Shown here in pieces: positions 1 to 7,756 of a DNA stretch of 64,000 nt (the first letter of the stretch is position 1; each line of letters opens with the position of its first letter). The notes under the pieces are model-generated. The model was not told where the DNA came from, searched no databases, and saw nothing but the letters and a program-made list of their open reading frames with translations. A program made the position numbers and the translations under genes. This stretch comes from Lewinellaceae bacterium (GTDB lineage Bacteria > Bacteroidota > Bacteroidia > Chitinophagales > Saprospiraceae): contig JACJXW010000004.1 of assembly GCA_020636405.1 (NCBI GenBank), positions 3,770,001 to 3,834,000 on the forward strand, given 5' to 3'.

Positions 1-1199
1 CTGTGTTGGTTGCAGAAGGGAAACAGACGTTCAGGTATGACGCATTTGGCGACGAGGCTTTCTGGAGTGATATCCTGCATATTGACCAGGCGATCCTGGG
101 CGAGGGCAATGGAGGTTACGGCCCTGGCGTAAGCCCGGCCACGGCCTTATCGGTGGGGCTGAAAGTAGATGCCGAAGCGCTGCCGGCAGAAGTGGTGGAT
201 GCCATCAACACAGGCCAGATAGGCCTGGAAGACCCTGCTACAACGCTTGAACTTTTAAAACTGGACGCCGTCGTTGGCGTGAAGGGCAACTTCGACAGTG
301 AGGGGATGATGACTTCGGTAGGCATTACCTGTGCACTTTGCCATTCCACCGTTGACGATTCCTTTTCGGATGGGATCGGGAAAAGGCTGGACGGCTGGCC
401 GAACAGGGACCTGAACGTCGGCGCCATCATTTCCCTTTCCGACAACGTCGAGTTTATCGCCGGCCTCCTTCATGTAGAGGAAACAACCACGCGTACGGTC
501 CTGCAGGGTTGGGGGCCTGGAAAATTCAATGCCGGCCTGCTGATCGACGGCAAAGCCCTGCGCCCGGACGGAAGCGTAGCGGCCAACCTCATTCCCGCCG
601 CCTATGGCATGCAGGGCGTTCACCTGGCCACCTATACCGGATGGGGAGACATGACTTACTGGAATGCCTTTGTCGCCAACCTGGAAATGCATGGGCAGGG
701 CAACTTTTTTGACGCCAGGCTGAATGATGCCGGGCAGTTTCCCATTGCTGCCGAGAACAACTTCGGCAACGTCACCAACAGCCCCGACCTGATCACTCCC
801 AAGCTCCCGGGCCTGCAGGCCTATCAGCTTTCCCTGCTGGCCCCGGCGCCCCCCGCCGGAAGCTTTGATGAGATCGCAGCCGAACGCGGCCGCGCTCTTT
901 TTGAAGGGGTGGCTCAGTGTTCATCCTGCCACATTCCTCCCATCTTCACCGACGCAGGGCAAAACCTGCATTCCGCCCAGGAGATCGGTATTGATGATTT
1001 TGAAGCCAGCCGCTCTCCCACCGGCCTGTACCGGACTACCCCTCTGAGAGGCCTGTTTGCACGGACTAAAGGCGGATTTTACCACGACGGCAGGTTCTCC
1101 ACATTAGACGATGTGGTGGAACATTACGACAATCATTTCGGCCTTCAGTTATCACCCCAGGATAAAAGTGGCCTGGTGGAATACCTGAAATCCATTTGA
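1..1199 (+). CDS. Di-haem cytochrome c peroxidase-like protein, 5' end cut by window
   Basis: About 398 codons are visible and the frame is open to the left edge, so the true start probably lies outside the window. Two c-type haem motifs are visible: CALCH near residue 111 and CSSCH near residue 308. The C-terminal block (GLYRTTPLRGL, then a GGFYHDGRFSTLDDVVEHY stretch) is typical of the MauG / cytochrome c peroxidase superfamily. Such proteins act outside the cytoplasmic membrane and need haem attachment; the next gene encodes a haem-attachment protein. The long insert between the two haem motifs resembles cytochrome proteins of unknown substrate rather than a classical peroxidase. Family assignment is good; substrate unknown. 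Confidence 0.75.
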   Translation, partial: VLVAEGKQTFRYDAFGDEAFWSDILHIDQAILGEGNGGYGPGVSPATALSVGLKVDAEALPAEVVDAINTGQIGLEDPATTLELLKLDAVVGVKGNFDSEGMMTSVGITCALCHSTVDDSFSDGIGKRLDGWPNRDLNVGAIISLSDNVEFIAGLLHVEETTTRTVLQGWGPGKFNAGLLIDGKALRPDGSVAANLIPAAYGMQGVHLATYTGWGDMTYWNAFVANLEMHGQGNFFDARLNDAGQFPIAAENNFGNVTNSPDLITPKLPGLQAYQLSLLAPAPPAGSFDEIAAERGRALFEGVAQCSSCHIPPIFTDAGQNLHSAQEIGIDDFEASRSPTGLYRTTPLRGLFARTKGGFYHDGRFSTLDDVVEHYDNHFGLQLSPQDKSGLVEYLKSI

Positions 1200-1270
1200 T
1201 AAACAGAGTTTTCATTTGGGCTATTCCAGGTTAGCGCCTGGCGTGGCTCATTTTATCCCTCTAGAGATGC

Positions 1271-4081
1271 ATGAGAGTTAAAAATTCAATTATGCAGAAA
1301 TGGCTGACCTCTATCATATTTTCAAACCGGCTGATGGCGCTGCTATTCGTCGTATTTGCCGTTGCGATGGCAGCCGGTACTTTTATCGAAAATGAATACA
1401 ATACGGATGCGGCGCGGCAATGGGTTTACAATGCATGGTGGTTCGAAGCTATTCTGTGCCTTTTCGCCGTCAACTTCATGGGCAATATCAAAAAGTACCG
1501 GCTGCTCAGAAAGGAAAAATGGCCTGTGTTGACCCTTCACTTATCTTTTATCTTTATTATCTCAGGTGCTTTTATTACCAGGTATTTTGGCTATGAAGGC
1601 ATAATGTCTGTCAGAGAAGGGCAGGTTACCGATCAAATGATCTCGGATAAAGCATATCTAACCGTATTTATCGATTCAAAAAATACCGGCAGAAGAATGA
1701 GAATTGAAAGGCCATTGCTGCTCTCGCCGGTTTTCCACAATAAGAATCACTTTGTCATCCGTTCCGGCTTTGAAGGGGTTCCAGTTGAGGTCGCTTACAA
1801 GAACTTCGTGGCAAACACTTCTTCCGAATCCGGAGAACGGCCACCTGATGATATCCTGGTGTTATCCGTTAAGGCCAAAGAGACGGAAAATGTGGTACTG
1901 TTGTCAGGCAAAAAAGGGAAAGTAGGGCAACCCAGGAGTATTGTTATCGACAATTTCAAATACACCTTATTTTACGGCAGTAAATCCTATACCCTTCCAT
2001 TTAAAATAAAACTCCGGGATTTCATCGCCGAGAAATATCCCGGAGCCAGCAACAGCTATGCTTCGTTTGAAAGCAAAGTCACCGTCATGGAAGAGGCCGG
2101 CCATAGCTTTGATGCAAGGATATATATGAACCACGTGCTCGATCATAAAGGCTACCGTTTTTTTCAGGCTTCCTTTCACCCCGACGAAAAGGGCGCCATT
2201 CTGACAATAAACCATGATTTCTGGGGGACGTGGGTGACATATACCGGATATTTCATCCTCTATGCGGGTTTGGCCTGGATGCTGCTGGATAAACACTCCA
2301 GGTTCGGGCAATTAAGGAGAAAGCTGCGAAACCTGGCCACAGCCAGGGCCACTGCCGGAATATTCCTTTTTCTCCTTCCGTGCCTCAGCGTATTCGGGCA
2401 GGAAAAGGTGGTTGTTTCCCTGAAGGCCAGAAACAAACTGGAGGCCATCATCTCGGCCCGGAAAGCCGATGAAGCATTGGCCGCCAGGTTTGGGGCATTG
2501 GTAATACAGGATAATGGAGGGCGTATGAAACCTGTTAACACCTATGCTTCCGAACTGCTGAGAAAAGTAAGCAAAAGTGATAAATACAATGAGATGGGCC
2601 CAAACCAGGTGATTCTGTCTATGCTTCAGTTCCCAAAGATATGGTATAATGTACCGATAATTTATTTGAAACGGGAAAGCCATAAGATCAGGCCCATCCT
2701 AAACCTGGCGCCCGGTGAAAAATACGCGCCCCTTTCCAGTTTCTTTGACAGCGAAGGGAATTATATACTTTCCGAGCAGGCACAGGAAGCTTACAGGGCC
2801 GCAATACCCGATCAATCTCAGAAAAACCTCATCCATGTAGACAGGAGAGTAAATTTACTGTACAACGCACTTAGCGGCAAGGTGCTGAAGATATTCCCCA
2901 TTCCCGGAGACCCTGACAACAGATGGGCTTCGCCGCTGGATATAGGCCATGCTGGTATTACCGGAAAAGATTCACTCTTTATTCGCAACATCATGCCTCT
3001 GTTTTATGAAACTATCACTCAGGCATTAAAAACAGGAGATTATTCTGAACCAGGAGAGATCCTGTCCAAGATAGAAAGATATCAGGTGAAATACGGCAGT
3101 GCAGTCCGGCCGGGAAAGAACCGGATAAAAGCCGAGATCGTTTACAACAGCTACGATGTCTTTAAAAACCTATTCGCCTGGTATTTGTATGCAGGGGCTC
3201 TTATGCTACTGTTTTCCATACTGTACATTTTCAAACCTGCCAGAAGGTTACACCAGGCCATTAAATTATCATACGCCCTGATCGCTTTCCTTTTTGTTTT
3301 ACAAACGGCCGGCCTGCTGGCCAGGTGGTATATTTCCGGCCATGCACCGTGGAGCGACGCCTATGAAACGATGATCTACATCAGTTGGGCCACTATGCTG
3401 TTCGGATTAATATTAGGAAGAACTTCCGGGCTTGCCGTCGCCTCTTCGGCCTTTGTTGCTTCCATGATGCTAATGGTCGCCCACTGGAACTGGCTGGATC
3501 CGGCAATTGCCAACCTTCAGCCCGTTTTGAACTCTTACTGGCTTATGATACATGTGGCCATAATAGTAGCCAGTTATGGCCCCTTTACCCTGGGTATGAT
3601 CCTCGGTGTAACTTCTCTGATACTGATGTTGCTCCTGAATTCAAGGAATCGAAAAAGGCTGAACTTGCAGCTTGCAAAACTCCTGCTGATTACCGAAATG
3701 TCGTTAACCATAGGCCTGGTGATGTTGGTTATAGGTAATTTCCTGGGCGGCCAGTGGGCCAATGAAAGCTGGGGGCGCTACTGGGGTTGGGACCCAAAAG
3801 AAACCTGGGCCCTTATCAGCATTATGGTATATGCCTTTATCCTGCACATGAGATTAGTACCAGGGTTGAGAGGCCGGTGGCTGTTCGCTTTCATGAGTGT
3901 GATAGGCTTTTATTCTATTCTGATGACCTACTTCGGGGTCAACTTTTACTTATCCGGCCTTCATTCTTATGCTCAGGGCGAGCAGGTGGTGACACCCGGT
4001 TTTGTCTATTATTCGCTCGGCCTCATAACCATACTGGCAGCCGTTGCATACTATAAACAAAGGAAGTTTTCTCTTGCCTGA
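1271..4081 (+). CDS. ccsBA: Cytochrome c biogenesis protein, CcsB-CcsA (ResB-ResC) fusion
   Basis: System II cytochrome c synthase, which exports haem and attaches it to CXXCH motifs outside the membrane. The N-terminal third is ResB-like, with early membrane segments and a soluble domain (start MRVKNS or the internal Met at codon 8). A second hydrophobic segment near residue 365 precedes another soluble region. The C-terminal third is a polytopic CcsA domain with the haem-handling tryptophan-rich motif WGRYWGWDPKETW near residue 834. The 936-residue length fits natural CcsBA fusions of Bacteroidota and Epsilonproteobacteria. It lies 71 bases downstream of a di-haem cytochrome gene, a likely substrate. 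The call is firm. Confidence 0.93.
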   Translation: MRVKNSIMQKWLTSIIFSNRLMALLFVVFAVAMAAGTFIENEYNTDAARQWVYNAWWFEAILCLFAVNFMGNIKKYRLLRKEKWPVLTLHLSFIFIISGAFITRYFGYEGIMSVREGQVTDQMISDKAYLTVFIDSKNTGRRMRIERPLLLSPVFHNKNHFVIRSGFEGVPVEVAYKNFVANTSSESGERPPDDILVLSVKAKETENVVLLSGKKGKVGQPRSIVIDNFKYTLFYGSKSYTLPFKIKLRDFIAEKYPGASNSYASFESKVTVMEEAGHSFDARIYMNHVLDHKGYRFFQASFHPDEKGAILTINHDFWGTWVTYTGYFILYAGLAWMLLDKHSRFGQLRRKLRNLATARATAGIFLFLLPCLSVFGQEKVVVSLKARNKLEAIISARKADEALAARFGALVIQDNGGRMKPVNTYASELLRKVSKSDKYNEMGPNQVILSMLQFPKIWYNVPIIYLKRESHKIRPILNLAPGEKYAPLSSFFDSEGNYILSEQAQEAYRAAIPDQSQKNLIHVDRRVNLLYNALSGKVLKIFPIPGDPDNRWASPLDIGHAGITGKDSLFIRNIMPLFYETITQALKTGDYSEPGEILSKIERYQVKYGSAVRPGKNRIKAEIVYNSYDVFKNLFAWYLYAGALMLLFSILYIFKPARRLHQAIKLSYALIAFLFVLQTAGLLARWYISGHAPWSDAYETMIYISWATMLFGLILGRTSGLAVASSAFVASMMLMVAHWNWLDPAIANLQPVLNSYWLMIHVAIIVASYGPFTLGMILGVTSLILMLLLNSRNRKRLNLQLAKLLLITEMSLTIGLVMLVIGNFLGGQWANESWGRYWGWDPKETWALISIMVYAFILHMRLVPGLRGRWLFAFMSVIGFYSILMTYFGVNFYLSGLHSYAQGEQVVTPGFVYYSLGLITILAAVAYYKQRKFSLA

Positions 4082-4217
4082 GAATTTTAGCTGCGCTATC
4101 GGCAATGAAACCTCTGCAGCATTATTCATGTTTGGAGGCAACCCTTTGGCTAAATTTTTGGGCCTTTGCCGATGCAAAATGACAATAGTATTTGTCCTTT
4201 TCAAAAATTGGAAGTAG

Positions 4218-4829
4218 TCAGGTTGTTAGCTCAAACTCAGGGCAATCAATTCTCAATTCAGAATCCAGCAAATTTTCGTTAAGAAAATGGCAAAAATGCC
4301 CGGATGCCGTTTCTTCATAAAAACGGCATCCGAAACACGTCCTTTGCACAGCAATAATACCCGCACGATTGAGCCTGAATATCAGATTCTTTATGGTAAA
4401 GAATAATTGCTCCCTGTCAGTTGGGTTTAATTTGTTGACGATGGCTTCGACAGGGCCGGCAAAAAGTTCTGTTTCTGCCACCGCCTTATTGCCCTGTGCG
4501 GTCAAAGCCACCGTGAAAGCCCTCTTATCCAGTTCGGACGGCACTTTTTCTACCAGGCCTTTTTGCGCCAGCACTTTCAACGCATCGCTAATGGTAGGTT
4601 TGGCCAGGTTAAACTCCTTAGCTAAATGGCTGACATTGCACAAAGCATCATCATGGTAAGCCACAAATATCAGCAGCTGGATCTGAATAGGGCTCAAGCC
4701 GTTTGTTTTGGCATGTTCCCACAACAAGATCCTGAACACACTTGAAATCCTTTCCAGGCCAGAAGTAATTTTGGCCGTCAGGTCGGCGTTTTGCCTTACC
4801 GGGTCAAATGGGCTTTGGCTTTTGTTCAT
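4218..4829 (-). CDS. MarR-family regulator with a Cys-rich C-terminal tail
   Basis: Winged-helix repressor-type protein. The HTH region (VSHLAKEFNLAKPTISDALK) and wing (LVEKVPSELDKRAFTVALT) are clear. I start it at ATG 4829 (MNKSQSP); the longer TTG start would run into the operator-like site at 4850-4862. The last 50 residues carry four cysteines (CFGC, HFCHF, DCPEF), which could bind a metal or an iron-sulfur cluster and act as a sensor; that is inference. It is downstream of the DUF2024 and secreted-protein genes on the same strand and close to a divergent RND efflux operon. A 13-base motif at its own promoter recurs twice at 5996 and 6145, which suggests autoregulation and control of the neighbours. 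Confidence 0.85.
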   Translation of the reverse strand: MNKSQSPFDPVRQNADLTAKITSGLERISSVFRILLWEHAKTNGLSPIQIQLLIFVAYHDDALCNVSHLAKEFNLAKPTISDALKVLAQKGLVEKVPSELDKRAFTVALTAQGNKAVAETELFAGPVEAIVNKLNPTDREQLFFTIKNLIFRLNRAGIIAVQRTCFGCRFYEETASGHFCHFLNENLLDSELRIDCPEFELTT

Positions 4830-4849
4830 CCGAAAGCTTTCCTGCAAAG

Positions 4850-4862
4850 TTAGCAATCCTAA
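4850..4862. promoter_or_regulatory. Candidate MarR operator, copy 1 (marR promoter)
   Basis: TTAGCAATCCTAA lies 21 bases upstream of the chosen marR start. It matches two other sites (TTAGTTATCCTAA at 5996 and TAAGGAATCCTAA at 6145) in the pattern TwAGnnATCCTAA. A TAACTTTG box on the minus strand, a fair match to the Bacteroidota -7 element, overlaps it. Binding by the MarR protein is inferred from position and recurrence. Confidence 0.55.
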
Positions 4863-4879
4863 TCAAAGAGAGTGTTTTT

Positions 4880-5161
4880 TTAGCGACAGCCCTCCATTTC
4901 AATAATAAAATAGCCCTTTTCCTCAATATCAGCTTGCCATTCCGCACGGAAGTTTTCTACGTGGCAAAGCCTGCATTGCTTTGAAGTTAATGGCTGGCCT
5001 CCCTGGTTTTTTGTTTCCAGGTACGACCTGCCATAATCATAAATAGTAGCGGTATTCGTAGTTTCCACCGGAGCAACAATATCGAAGTGCATGATGGCCC
5101 CGTCTTTTTTGGTGACATACGTGTCCCATACGTTTACTTTTCTAGTTGTTGCATTTTCCAT
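4880..5161 (-). CDS. DUF2024 family protein
   Basis: A 93-residue soluble protein with the hallmarks of DUF2024: VWDTYVTKKDG at the N terminus, HFDIVAP, a YGRSYLETK segment, a CRLCHVE motif and the ending GYFIIEMEGC. The family is small, its function is unknown, and it occurs in Bacteroidota and Proteobacteria. The CxxCH string is part of the family signature and, with no signal peptide, is unlikely to be a haem site. It sits between the secreted-protein gene and marR on the same strand, probably in one transcript. Confidence 0.85.
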   Translation of the reverse strand: MENATTRKVNVWDTYVTKKDGAIMHFDIVAPVETTNTATIYDYGRSYLETKNQGGQPLTSKQCRLCHVENFRAEWQADIEEKGYFIIEMEGCR

Positions 5162-5245
5162 TTTATAGCTTAATTTTGGTTGCTGAACGTAGCACCCACC
5201 TAAATGATGAGTGCTGCAATGATAACTTATGCCTTGATGGGATAG

Positions 5246-5977
5246 TTAATGGCTCACTGTATATGGCAAAGACAGATCGCCTGAAGCAATTGAGTATACA
5301 GCATATACGCCGAGCATTGGATAATCTGCATTGGAAGCATTCACCTGCATATAGGCTGTCACTGCATCAAAGTTGAATTTGGTTTGATTGTTTATCCGAT
5401 AAGCGGGAATAACCACCCGGATAGTGTTCCCCTTTGTGATGACCGGATATCCCGGGGAGTCCATATACATGGGCATTCCCGGATTGGTGGGTGGCAGGGT
5501 TACCTTGCTGTTATTCGGGTCGAACTGCTTAACGGCGAGCCCTCCTGCAACCCTCGAATCTTTAGCCAGTACTACCCAATGCGGGTGCCAGACGGCCCCG
5601 TCGTTGGCATAATTGCGGTCATTGTCTTCGTCCCATAGTGGAGTATCATCAAAATCAGGGTGGGAAGTCAATGCCATTGCCACAATGCCTTCCGTGTCGC
5701 TGAATCCCACATCAACCGGTTTTAGCGTAGTCGGGAAAACATAACCAAGGACTGGAGCGCCGTCCATCTGGCCAAAAGCAGTTGGTTTGGAATTGCCGGC
5801 CTGACCTTCTACTTCAATAGTAAAAATCAACTGATCAAGACGGCCGTCAAAGACGACAGAAGTATTGGATATTTTCAAATCTGCCGACTCTCTGAAAGCA
5901 GGGCCTTCATTGCCGCCCTGTGCAAAAGCAACTCCCCAGAGGGTAAGGATAAAAAGAGGAATGAATAGGTTTTTCAT
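5246..5977 (-). CDS. Secreted protein of unknown function
   Basis: About 243 residues with a clear Sec signal peptide (MKNLFIPLFILTLWGVAFAQ). I choose ATG 5977 over the GTG nine bases upstream. The mature part is beta-rich (VVFDGRLDQLIFTIEVEG), and a central patch rich in Asp, His and Trp (LWDEDNDRNYANDG, WHPHWVVL) could bind a metal. I do not recognise a named family. It is the first gene of the probable operon with DUF2024 and marR, behind a Bacteroidota promoter at 6136-6167 whose spacer holds an operator-like motif. Control by the linked MarR protein is therefore likely. Confidence 0.7.
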   Translation of the reverse strand: MKNLFIPLFILTLWGVAFAQGGNEGPAFRESADLKISNTSVVFDGRLDQLIFTIEVEGQAGNSKPTAFGQMDGAPVLGYVFPTTLKPVDVGFSDTEGIVAMALTSHPDFDDTPLWDEDNDRNYANDGAVWHPHWVVLAKDSRVAGGLAVKQFDPNNSKVTLPPTNPGMPMYMDSPGYPVITKGNTIRVVIPAYRINNQTKFNFDAVTAYMQVNASNADYPMLGVYAVYSIASGDLSLPYTVSH

Positions 5978-5995
5978 ATTAAACACGGTTTATAG

Positions 5996-6012
5996 TTAGT
6001 TATCCTAACTAA
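5996..6012. promoter_or_regulatory. Candidate MarR operator, copy 2 (perfect inverted repeat)
   Basis: TTAGTTATCCTAACTAA is a perfect 7-base inverted repeat (TTAGTTA / TAACTAA) around a 3-base spacer, 19 bases upstream of the secreted-protein start. It is the most symmetric of the three ATCCTAA sites and so the best guess for the full operator. Confidence 0.6.
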
Positions 6013-6050
6013 ATTAATAGATAAAAAAATTTTGGCCCTTATTTATTGGT

Positions 6051-6092
6051 TTTGCCTACAGTTTCAAAGTATTTGCCTACAGTTTCAAAGTA
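6051..6092. repeat. Perfect 21-bp tandem duplication
   Basis: A 21-base unit starting TTTGCCTACAG and ending CAAAGTA occurs twice head to tail with no mismatch. It lies between operator copies 2 and 3 in the leader of the secreted-protein gene. It is either a recent replication slip or a duplicated control element. Confidence 0.85.
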
Positions 6093-6135
6093 GCTGTTCA
6101 TGCTGTTTTTCCTTTGGAGCATATTGATTGCGGGA

Positions 6136-6167
6136 CAAATATAGTAAGGAATCCTAACTTTACCAAA
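6136..6167 (-). promoter_or_regulatory. Bacteroidota-type promoter with operator copy 3 in its spacer
   Basis: On the minus strand a TTTG box (6164-6167) is followed after 20 bases by TATATTTG (6136-6143), a full match to the -33/-7 pattern of the phylum. The spacer holds TAAGGAATCCTAA (6145-6157), the third copy of the motif. A repressor bound there would block the polymerase. The promoter points toward the secreted-protein, DUF2024 and marR genes. Confidence 0.7.
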
Positions 6168-6212
6168 CTTTTCATTTTTTGTATATCGCCAAAGTCAAAA
6201 TATCCAATGTTA

Positions 6213-6227
6213 GAACAGTAGCTGTTC
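6213..6227. promoter_or_regulatory. Inverted repeat upstream of the efflux operon
   Basis: GAACAGTAGCTGTTC has perfect 6-base arms around TAG, 110 bases upstream of the tolC start. A TAGGTTTG box at 6294-6301, a fair -7 match, may be the plus-strand promoter. The repeat has no relation to the ATCCTAA motif; its role is unknown. Confidence 0.4.
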
Positions 6228-6337
6228 CCACCATCAACCAGCTTGGTTTCCTTCCCGCTATGTAAAATCGAAAATTTATGCAGATTTGGTTCATAGGTTT
6301 GCCCAGGGATTTTAGATAAAGAAACAATAGGATACAA

Positions 6338-7730
6338 ATGAAGAAACCTGACAGGAAGGCAAAGCTCCTTTTATGTGTTTTTTTGGTTGTCGGAACGGCC
6401 GTTTCAGCAATCGGCCAAACACTGGATTTGTTGCAAAGCCTTGAAATGGCAAAAGAAAACTATCCGATGATCAAGGCGAAAAAAGCAGCATATGAAGCAA
6501 CACTCGAGGAGGTAAATGCAGTCAGGAGCAGGTACATCCCCCGGCTGACTTTACAACATCAGTATACTTTTTCTACGGGAAATAATGTAGAAGGAGGTTT
6601 TTTTCCAAATGAGGGGACAATTTCTCCTTCGGGAGGTATCCATCCCGGCAATATAAATAAAGGCGCTTTTGGTAGTTTCACATCAGCTATCCTGGAGTGG
6701 AACATATATGATTTCGGGCGGCTATCCGGAAATGTCAAAGCAGCGGTTGCGGATGCGGAAGTAAGCCGGTTGGGCCTAGAAAATGAATTATTTCAACACC
6801 AGGTTAGGGTGGTGGATGCGTACTTATTGTTATTGGTTGCTCACAAGCTAACCGAGATACAGGAAAAAAACATAGAAAGAGCCAAAAAGCTTTAGCGATG
6901 CAGTCGATGCAAGTGTCAGGGCGCAATTGAGGCCAGGTGTAGACAGTTCACTGGCGCATGCTGAGTATGCCCGCGCCAGGGCATTGTTGCTGGAGAGCCA
7001 AAGAGATGAGCGAATGCAGCAATACCGGCTGGCTGAACTTCTGGGTCAGAATGCACTTGAATTTGACCAGGAGGTTGACAGTATGCGCTTTTATTCTCAT
7101 TTGCCGGCTGAAAAGAAGATAGCGTCTGGCACAGGCAAAAACCCTTTGCTGAAAGTTCAGCAAGCCAGGGTGGATGCTTCTGTTGAAAGAGCTGCCGCTA
7201 TGAAAAGGAATTTGTACCCTACAATTGCTTTTGTGGCGGCAGGATGGGCAAGAGGGGCTGGCGTAGATAATAACGATGGAACGTATCATACGGATTTTTC
7301 CAGCGGCACCCACTATCAGGTAGGCAATTATCTTTTTGGCCTCACTGCTAAATGGCGGATATCCGACAGCTTTGAAGTTGGAAAAAGATTAGAGAAACTT
7401 CGGTGGCTAACAGAGGAAAATAACAGGCTTTACGACCAACAGCAAATAGAACTACAGCGACAGGCCAGGGAATCGGAAATGCAATACGAAGTGATGATGG
7501 AGAAGGCGCATATAGTACCCCAGCAACTGATTGCTGCCCGGCAGGCGTATGCACAGGCCCGGGCCCGATATGATAACGGGCTGACTGACCTGCCCACATT
7601 ACTACAGAGCTTTGTTGCGCTAAACCAGGCCGAAGCGAGCCTGGCCATAGCCTATAGCAATGTATGGCGTGCTCAGCTAATGGTTGCCTCAGCCAGAGGA
7701 GACTTATCAATTTTCTTAGACTCCCTGTAA
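6338..7730 (+). pseudogene. TolC-type outer-membrane efflux protein, split by a +1 frameshift
   Basis: The outer-membrane factor of the tripartite pump encoded downstream. The first frame gives 185 residues with a signal peptide and the N-terminal TolC repeat, and ends in codons AAG CTT TAG at 6893-6895. The homologous sequence goes on in the +1 frame (SDAVDASVRAQLRPGVDSSLAH), and the rest (267 residues from the next ATG/GTG) ends at 7730. Joined, the product is about 464 residues, normal for TolC. Removing one T from CTTTAG restores the frame. CTT TAG C also looks like the CTT TGA C slip site of prfB, so programmed slippage is possible. A simple mutation or sequence error is more likely. The next gene starts 26 bases downstream. 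Confidence 0.8.
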
Positions 7731-7756
7731 GAAAAAATTCCAAAAAGTAATTCTCA

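Noticed and set aside
4880..5161. CxxCH in DUF2024 as a haem c site
   Set aside because: No signal peptide; the motif is part of the cytoplasmic family signature.
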